Assembly (NCBI GenBank): GCA_964036045.1
Contig: OZ038400.1
Coordinates: forward strand, 18,819,226 to 18,883,225
Origin: Eutreptiella sp. 'Long Island Sound 2002'
Lineage: Eukaryota; Euglenozoa; Euglenophyceae; Eutreptiales; Eutreptiaceae
DNA length: 64,000 bases
Direction: 5' to 3'
Part shown: positions 58,031-64,000 of the stretch, one piece after another
Numbering within the stretch: position 1 is the stretch's first letter
Layout of the letters: every line of letters starts with the position of its first letter
Notes under the pieces: generated by a model
What the model was told of the DNA's origin: nothing
Seen by the model: only the letters and a program-made list of their open reading frames with translations
The model's database searches: none
Program-made: the position numbers and the translations under genes

Positions 58031-59640
58031 CTGTTGCCTCACTCTGAAGAAACCCAACCCACTGAAACGAACACATACTGCGGAGATTTGCTTCCTTCGT
58101 GAACTGATTCAATTGCGCAAATTTGTCTTTCGACGACATTATGACACGATCAACAAAAGTAATATCTTAAACAAAAAGCACACATTATTGCAGTCATATA
58201 AATTGCCCTTGGTGTTCGTGGCTTACAACGACTATTAGGGCGAGCTGCAGGGAGGTTGCCTGCGGGCAATAGATTGGGCAAAGTGAACATGAGCTGCTAT
58301 GACCAGTGGGCATCATTCAGCCAATCGCAGGACCAGCCAAGGTGAACTGCGTCGTACCAACACATTGGGGCTGCAGAAAGGCACGAAGATGTGGTTGAGA
58401 TACCGGTATGGTTTCCTGTGCATGATCAGTATTGTTAGCGATGTGTGCACAAGTGGCAGAGTTCCCAGGTAACAATGCTGTTACCTGGAGTACTGGTGTA
58501 CTTTGATGCAGTCTGAGCACTTCAGCCAGAGCAGGTGTTCGATATTTGACTTTTCCGAGGGTCACATCTGCTTGTGCGCAGTCAAGTACATTATGTATAA
58601 TGGTGAATATCCCCTCCCGTCCATGGCCAGACAGTGATCGCTACTTATACATTGGGGGAAGGCGTTTGCCCTGTGCGCGCCCTGTGCGCTACTTTTATTA
58701 TGACTATCCTGGATTTAGCCCCCAAGCTTACCACTGTGTAGAGAGGCCCCCCGGTAGACCAAAGGATGTGACATGTGAAGTGCAACACCATCCCTGCAAA
58801 CAACAAGAAAAGCACAGCTGAATCACCTCCACAACTTTGTCCACTTCAATTCAGTTAATGACAATTGAACATGCAAGACTGTTCAACAAATAGCCTTGTC
58901 CCCGCAGGTGTGCGTATCAATACATTCCGCACAATAATTCAAATGGCATTCACCACAAACGGTTGGAGTGTGCTTGTGGCAGCACAATGCACACACATCC
59001 ACCTCCTCCCAACATCATCTTGCGTGGCAGCCTCAACAAGTTCTTCTGCACTCTTCCAAACGTGAGGGGCTTATCATCATTTGCCCTCTAGTGCACTCAC
59101 CTTCTACTGCCAGCAACGTGAACGTGACCCATCTTGGTTTGATCACCACATTTTTTTCGCCCGTCGTGCGTTGTCCTATCGTCACTGTTTCAGACACAAC
59201 ACTGTGCTAAACACCAAAATGATCAACTGCCAGTAAAGAGTAACAGTGCCACCGTTGTCCCGGCCATTGTGTACTGTAGTATGTGTGAGGCACACGTTTG
59301 CCGTTTCCACAATCACCAACACCGCCACCATGACTGGTCTCAGTCCCTTCTGGGGCCCCCGACGGGGCAGGGCCAGGCACGGCCAGCCTCAAGGAACAGG
59401 GTCCCAGTCATCATGCGCACCACGGCGGTATGGCCATTGGCTGTTGACGGCTCTTAGTCGTTCCTGCTACTCGTTGCGGTATGACCCCTTGTCATGATCG
59501 CACGTGTGCTGCTACTGCCGGTAGTACAACTATGACAACAACGCGAGGAACGCCCACCCTCGCCCAACCGTGCAATTCAATGCCTTCAGAACCCTCCCTT
59601 CATGGCTAATTAGCCCGAAAAAAAGGGTACGTGGGATAAA
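58031..59640. other. No gene recognised
   Basis: Moderate-GC sequence flanking the 5' side of the LRR array. A short + frame at 58026-58238 is AT-rich and unlike anything I know. I searched the minus strand for a signal peptide or an exon ending in phase 1 for the LRR gene and found no convincing candidate. Confidence 0.4.
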
Positions 59641-59646
59641 GTTACG

Positions 59647-60101
59647 GTGTAGGGTTGCGGTGTAGAGTTGCGGTGTAGAGTTGCGGTGTAGAGTTGCGGT
59701 GTAGAGTTGCGGTGTAGAGTTGTGGTGTAGAGTTGCGGTGTAGAGTTGCGGTGTAGAGTTGCGGTGTAGAGTTGCGGTGTAGAGTTGCGGTGTAGAGTTG
59801 CGGTGTAGAGTTGCGGTGTAGAGTTGCGGTGTAGAGTTGCGGTGTAGAGTTGCGGTGTAGAGTTGTGGTGTAGAGTTGCGGTGTAGAGTTGCGGTGTAGA
59901 GTTGCAGTGTAGAGTTGCGGTGTAGAGTTGCGGTGTAGAGTTGCGGTGTAGAGTTGCGGTGTAGAGTTGTGGTGTAGAGTTGCGGTGTAGAGTTGCGGTG
60001 TAGAGTTGCGGTGTAGAGTTGCGGTGTAGAGTTGCGGTGTAGAGTTGCAGTGTAGAGTTGCGGTGTAGAGTTGCGGTGTAGAGTTGCGGTGTAGAGTTGC
60101 A
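59647..60101. repeat. 13-bp minisatellite (tgtagagttgcgg)n, intron 2 left part
   Basis: About 35 copies with rare tgcagt or tgtggt variants, ~145 bp downstream (on -) of the exon 2 donor of the surface-protein gene. Same family as the array next to exon 3 at 41974. Confidence 0.95.
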
Positions 60102-60246
60102 GGCACCAACGTCACCGCCGATGTGAGAAATTTTCTCTGCATCACCACGCCTCAAAGGGATTCTTCGCCCCCACAAAGTGCACTTGCACGGGTGAGCGAA
60201 ACAAGGGGACGCAATCCGAGTCACCGGATTTGCTGCCTCACCATAC

Positions 60247-60635
60247 CTGTTGGTGCTGGTCAGCGCGCCGGAGGCTGAGAGCACCCCGGACACGTCGATC
60301 TCCCCGCCGCTGTCCAGCGTGACGTCGCCGCTGGCGTTGCAGGTCCCCCCGGAGGCGATGGTGAGGGTTGTGGAGAGCTGGAAGGAGGCGGCCATGTGGA
60401 CGGCGGCCGCGAAGGTCAGGGACGCCCCGCGCTCGGCGCGGAAGGTGCCCGAGCCCTGGTACGTGACGGCGGTGGTGGCGGTGTAGGAGCAGGTCGACTG
60501 CAGCGTGATGCCCGAGGTGGCGTCCAGGTCGAGCACGGCGTCCGTGTACGTGACGCTGAAGGCACTGGACACCGTCAAGACCGCCCCGACGAACGTGTTG
60601 TTCGGGCCCGAGACGGCGTACTCCGCCACCGTGAC
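60247..60635 (-). CDS. Surface protein, exon 2: beta-rich ectodomain
   Basis: Acceptor 'cacctcag' and phase 0 start match the phase 0 end of exon 1; donor 'caacag|gtatgg' leaves phase 2, matching exon 3. The 389 nt read VTVAEYAVSGPNNTFVGA, then 'SITLQ'-style strands with alternating hydrophobic and Ser/Thr/Gly residues ('LTIASGGTCNASGDVTLDSGG', read from about 60370 downward), typical of a right-handed beta-helix or adhesin-like stalk. N-glycosylation-type NxS/T sites are frequent. Very GC-rich codons, same style as exons 1 and 3. Confidence 0.8.
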
Positions 60636-60685
60636 CTGAGGTGACAGAAGTCAACCAAAAAAAAAACCCACACAGGGTAAGGGAG

Positions 60686-61010
60686 AGCTGTTGATTAGGA
60701 ATTGCCTGCCTCCTCAACAGACTAAAAGTGTTGAGTAGGACTTGCCTGCCTCCTCAACAGACTAAAAGTGTTGATTAGGATTTGCCTGCCTCCTCAACAG
60801 ACTAAAAGTGTTGAGTAGGACTTGCCTGCCTCCTCAACAGACTGAAAGTGTTGATTAGGAATTGCCTGCCTCCTCAACAGACTAAAAGTGTTGATTAGGA
60901 ATTGCCTGCCTCCTCAACAGACTAAAAGTGTTGAGTAGGACTTGCCTGCCTCCTCAACAGACTGAAAGTGTTGAGTAGGAAGTGCATGCCTCATCAGCAG
61001 AATGGCTGAT
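60686..61010. repeat. 40-bp tandem repeat in intron 1
   Basis: Eight copies of a 40-bp unit containing 'ttgcctgcctcctcaacaga' and 'ctaaaagtgttga', starting ~50 bp after the intron's 3' edge on the minus strand. Two further direct repeats of ~45 bp ('ggtccctacgcc', 'agcttggaca') lie at about 61083 and 61337 in the same intron. Confidence 0.9.
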
Positions 61011-61476
61011 GGTTAGGAGACATGGAGTAGAGCACGCCCCCCCCCCCCATTGCAATAGCCACCGAAAAGTCCCAAATTAATATGGTCCCTACGCCTACTG
61101 TAGCTTGGACACGGGCGTGGCTTGCACGGACCACATACAACTGCCGACACACACGTGAGTGACAAGGAAGGGGAATGCACAAATATCCCCAAAATCAGAG
61201 CCATGTGGGTTCAAGTGGGCAAACACTCACCACCAACGTGTCCATGACCCTGTGTCACTGGCACATCCGTCACCAAACCCATGTCTTATGTGGCCACACT
61301 ACATTTGGTACCGAATTAAATCAGGTCCCACATTGGTACGGTCCCTACGCCCGCTCTAGCTTGGACAAGGGCGTAGCTAAGACAAGGGGTGGGGCAGGGG
61401 GGGGGGTAGCAGAGCGCCTGGCCTCTCGTCACGCCGAGAACAGCAGCGCAAAGCAGCGCATTTCCATAGGGCACAC

Positions 61477-61914
61477 CGTGACGGGGGTCGCGGGGGTCGG
61501 GTTCTGGATGACGCAGGCGGTGCTGCAGGTGCAGTCGATGCGGTTGCCGCTGTTGGAGGCGGTGAGCTCGAGCAGCCCCACGGCGCTGCCGCCGCCGCAG
61601 TAGGAGCCGTTCTGGAAGTTCTGTGGCATTGGGGTGCCCTGGTTTGTCTGGTTGTCGGGGATCACGTTGACGACGGGGTCACACTGGCCCGAGTAGAGCC
61701 ACGTCCCGTCGCTGGCGCAGGTCGCGTTGGGGCTGCCGGTGTACCCGGTGTTGCAGACCACCGCGCAGACGCCCCCGAAGGCCTGCGTGGCGGGGGTCTG
61801 GCAGGCGGTCAGGTTCGCGTTGGGGTCGAACTGGCTCGGCGCCCCGCAGGAGACCTGCGCGGCGGCGCTGGGGAGCAGCAGCGCGAGGAGGAGCCACCCA
61901 AGGGGCCGCACCAT
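61477..61914 (-). CDS. Surface protein, exon 1: signal peptide and Sushi-like module
   Basis: Starts at ATG 61912-61914 with a clear signal peptide (MVRPLGWLLLALLLPSAAA, cleavage near residues 19-21). Residues 23-78 form a Sushi/CCP-like module: Cys at 23, 38, 50, 54, 66 and 78, with 'CNTGYTG' and 'C-A-S-D-G-T-W' in the expected order. Four Cys fit the standard module and two are extra. A Cys-containing segment to residue ~146 follows. I end the exon at the donor 'gtcacg|gtgtgc' (phase 0); reading on meets a stop at 61429. With exons 2 and 3 the protein would have about 753 residues after the one-base break in exon 3 is allowed for, as a type I membrane protein. The ligand is unknown; recognition or adhesion is a guess from the architecture. 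Confidence 0.82.
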
Positions 61915-61941
61915 GGCCGACGGTCACAACGGCTATTACAA

Positions 61942-62190
61942 AGGGAAGGAGGGAGGGAGGGAGGGAGGGAGGGAGGGAGGGAGGGAGGGAGGGAGGGAGG
62001 GAGGGAGGGAGGGAGGGAGGGAGGGAGGGAGGGAGGGAGGGAGGGAGGGAGGGAGGGAGGGAGGGACGGAGGGTGGGAGGGAGGGAGGGAGGGAGGGGGG
62101 GAGGGAGGGAGGGAGGGAGGGAGGGAGGGAGGGAGGGAGGGAGGGAGGGAGGGAGGGAGGGAGGGAGGGAGGGAGGGAGGGAGGGAGGGA
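61942..62190. repeat. (GGGA)n polypurine tract upstream of the surface-protein start
   Basis: About 249 bp of 'ggga' tetramers with a few changes (acgga, tggga, gggggg near 62065-62100). It ends 27 bp before the start codon, so it must be in the 5' UTR or core promoter of the minus-strand gene. Open (GREGG)n and (PPSLPPS)n frames are by-products. Confidence 0.95.
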
Positions 62191-63277
62191 TTCCACGTTA
62201 GGGGCGGTACCATAAATGCATGCATTCATGTGAGTCCCAGCCCCCCAAGCCCCTTCTCTTCTCCCATGTGCTGTTGATGTCAAAGGGAAAAGACACAGCG
62301 CATGTACGCCGAGAAGAGAAAGGATACGCTTGGGATCCGTCACCACAGTGGACTGGGCTACGGGAGGCCTTGCATCCGAGAGCAAGGGTAGTGCCAGGGG
62401 TGGGATGGAGAAGTCGAACCTGGCCGACACGTCTCAGGACGGGCAGTAAATTGCGCGGATATCGCCAGGTGAAGCCCCGTCTGGCGCCGGGGGGCGGGCG
62501 ACGGGTTGTGCCCAACGAAGCACATGCCTCGGGTAAGCACTAAGGTTGTGCCCACAGAGCACACACAGGCGCCCGCAGGACATTAACTGGGTTTGCACGC
62601 TAGGCCTAGCTTCCCTACACACCGGTGAGCGGTCAGAACATCTCAGGATGGTGCTGGGGGCTTTATCTGACTGGGATCCGGGGAGGGAACTGCCCCAGCA
62701 CTGGAGAGTCTGTGTGACGTCACTAGTGACGGTGGTGGGGCCTTTGCTCACAGGGGGAACAGTGCTGTGGGTGGGTGCATCCTCAGGGGTTGGCAGGACG
62801 GCAGGAGACAAGCCCACTGCAACTGAAGAGCCACACAGGCAGCAGGCCGTCCATTGATGTGCCATGCTTGCAGGATGTGAACGCATGTGTGTGTCTCTGC
62901 TGTAGGTCGCTGCGGCTTGTCGTGACAGCCTGCACGAACATCAGCGAGAGGCACGCAGCTGGCAAGCAGCCCAGTGGCGCAGGCGGTGCAGGAGCTCATC
63001 CTCGTGAGAGATCTGGGGTGCAGCAGTGCAGGTTCGAGGACACGCGTGCTGTGCTGATGTGATGCTGCCTCCAGGGATGATGCGATGCGACAGGGGGCGC
63101 TGCGGGCTGCATGCAGCGGGCGTGGGAGCACTCAGTGACCGCATGCTGTGCGAGTGCGGGCAGCCTACCGTTATGCAGCGCTTATGGAAGCGGTGTGTTT
63201 ACCTCAGTGATCAGTGGTGCGCAGGCGAAATGAGTGCTGTGCTGATGAGGTATTGCTTCTGAGGATGCTGCAATGCG
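62191..63277. other. No confident gene
   Basis: GC-rich with short frames. 62715-62735 has 'gtgacgtcactagtgacggt', which contains a palindromic TGACGTCA (CRE/bZIP-type) site, but no gene start is assigned to it. Confidence 0.4.
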
Positions 63278-63745
63278 ATGTATGTCTCAGTGATCTGGTG
63301 CACGCAGGAGAAACGAGTACTGTGCTGATGAGATGTTATTTCTGGGAATGCTCGGTGATCTGGTGCACGCAGGAGAAACGAGTGCTGTGCTGATGAGATG
63401 TTATTTCTGGGAATGCTCAGTGATCTGGTGCACGCAGGAGAAACGAGTGCTGTGCTGATGAGATGTTATTTCTAGGAATGCTCAGTGATCTGGTGCACGC
63501 AGGAGAAACGAGTACTCTGCTGATGAGATGTTATTTCTGGGAATGCTCAGTGATCTGGTGCACGCAGGAGAAACGAGTGCTGTGCTGATGGGATGTTGTT
63601 TCTGGGAATGCTCAATGATCTGGTGCACGCAGGAGAAACGAGTACTGTGCTGATGAGATGTTATTTCTAGGAATGCTCAATGATCTGGTGCACGCAGGAG
63701 AAACGAGTTCTGTGCTGATGAGATGTTATTTCTGGGAATGCTGCG
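63278..63745. repeat. 65-bp tandem repeat
   Basis: About seven copies with 'gatctggtgcacgcaggaga', 'aacgagtgctgtgctgatga' and 'gatgttatttctgggaatgc'. Each copy has an ATG-rich + frame but 65 is not a multiple of three. Confidence 0.9.
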
Positions 63746-64000
63746 GTGCGACGAGACGCACAGCCGCCGTACAGCACAGGTGGGGGCAATGCGTGCGCCT
63801 CGGAGGCGCCATATCGAGTGAGATGGTGAGGCAGCTGCGGCCTGACGACATCCTGGAGGAGTACCCAGGTCTGCTCCAGCTATGCCTGCCTGAGCTCCTG
63901 CTCGGCCGCATGGGCGGGGCCTGTGAGGAATTCCCAGGCTCGACTGGAACGCGATGGCTGCAGCTGCCCAGTGGTGCATGATCCAGGATGCCGAGGCGGG
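63746..64000 (+). other. Coding-like GC-rich segment at window end
   Basis: From about 63782 (after 'agcacag') a + frame reads GGAISSEMVRQLRPDDILEE, then 'YPGLLQLCLPELLLGRMGG', and stops at 63979. The acidic/leucine pattern is compatible with an exon, but no donor or family is recognised. Confidence 0.25.

Noticed and set aside
4984-60101. CRISPR arrays
   Set aside because: The tandem repeats are head-to-tail without unique spacers, no cas genes are present, and the genome is eukaryotic.
59610-60148. (STPQLYTATLHRN)n protein extending exon 2
   Set aside because: This is read-through into intron 2 past a good donor (caacag|gtatgg); the segment is the 13-bp minisatellite.
61727-62430. (GREGG)n and (PPSLPPS)n proteins
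   Set aside because: Frames of the (GGGA)n tract overlapping the real signal-peptide exon and its 5' region.

Overview
This window is nuclear DNA from a eukaryote, most likely a unicellular alga or other protist. The evidence is GT..AG introns with matching phases, a plant-type ALMT channel exon pair, a WWE-DCN1 gene, a Sushi-containing surface protein, a pogo-type transposase remnant, long micro- and minisatellites, and a 200-N scaffold gap. I cannot assign a lineage from sequence alone. Much of the window is non-coding. Poly(G)/poly(C) runs of 9-16 bases are common. Gene composition falls into two classes: very GC-rich exons (ALMT, surface protein) and moderate-GC genes (serC, WWE-DCN1, the 48.8-49.4 kb exons).

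Layout. 1-3.6 kb: no gene, one copy of a ~250-bp dispersed repeat, degenerate 12-13-bp repeats. 3.66-4.54 kb (+): two exons of an ALMT/FUSC-type channel, separated by an intron made of TGACTCA hairpin repeats. 4.6-16.2 kb: second copy of the dispersed repeat, then an ~11-kb satellite of a 12-bp unit ending in the gap. 16-25.9 kb: mostly non-coding, with a 284-codon unknown ORF (-), a tRNA-like sequence (-) and a 5'-truncated pogo transposase (+). 25.9-28.7 kb: divergent, intronless serC (phosphoserine aminotransferase, -) and a WWE-DCN1 fusion (+). 29-40 kb: sparse, with a fold-back element, two weak exons and a 15-bp satellite.

40.4-61.9 kb (-): three exons of a type I surface protein (signal peptide, Sushi module, beta-rich ectodomain, SP linker, membrane span, tail). 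Its last intron is about 18.4 kb and has the same 13-bp minisatellite at both ends. Inside that intron, on the same strand, lie an ADP-ribosyltransferase-like gene (45.3-46.3 kb), two phase-compatible exons of unknown function (48.8-49.4 kb), and the most striking feature of the window: a tandem array of thirteen ~476-bp units (51.9-58.0 kb). Each unit carries one leucine-rich-repeat exon. Twelve are exactly 84 nt (28 codons) and one is 99 nt, all phase 1-1 with AG/GT borders. The split codon completes the LxLxxN motif only after splicing, and differences between copies concentrate on the LRR strand/loop positions while introns are nearly identical.

62-64 kb: a (GGGA)n tract just upstream of the surface-protein start codon, a 65-bp tandem repeat and no confident gene.
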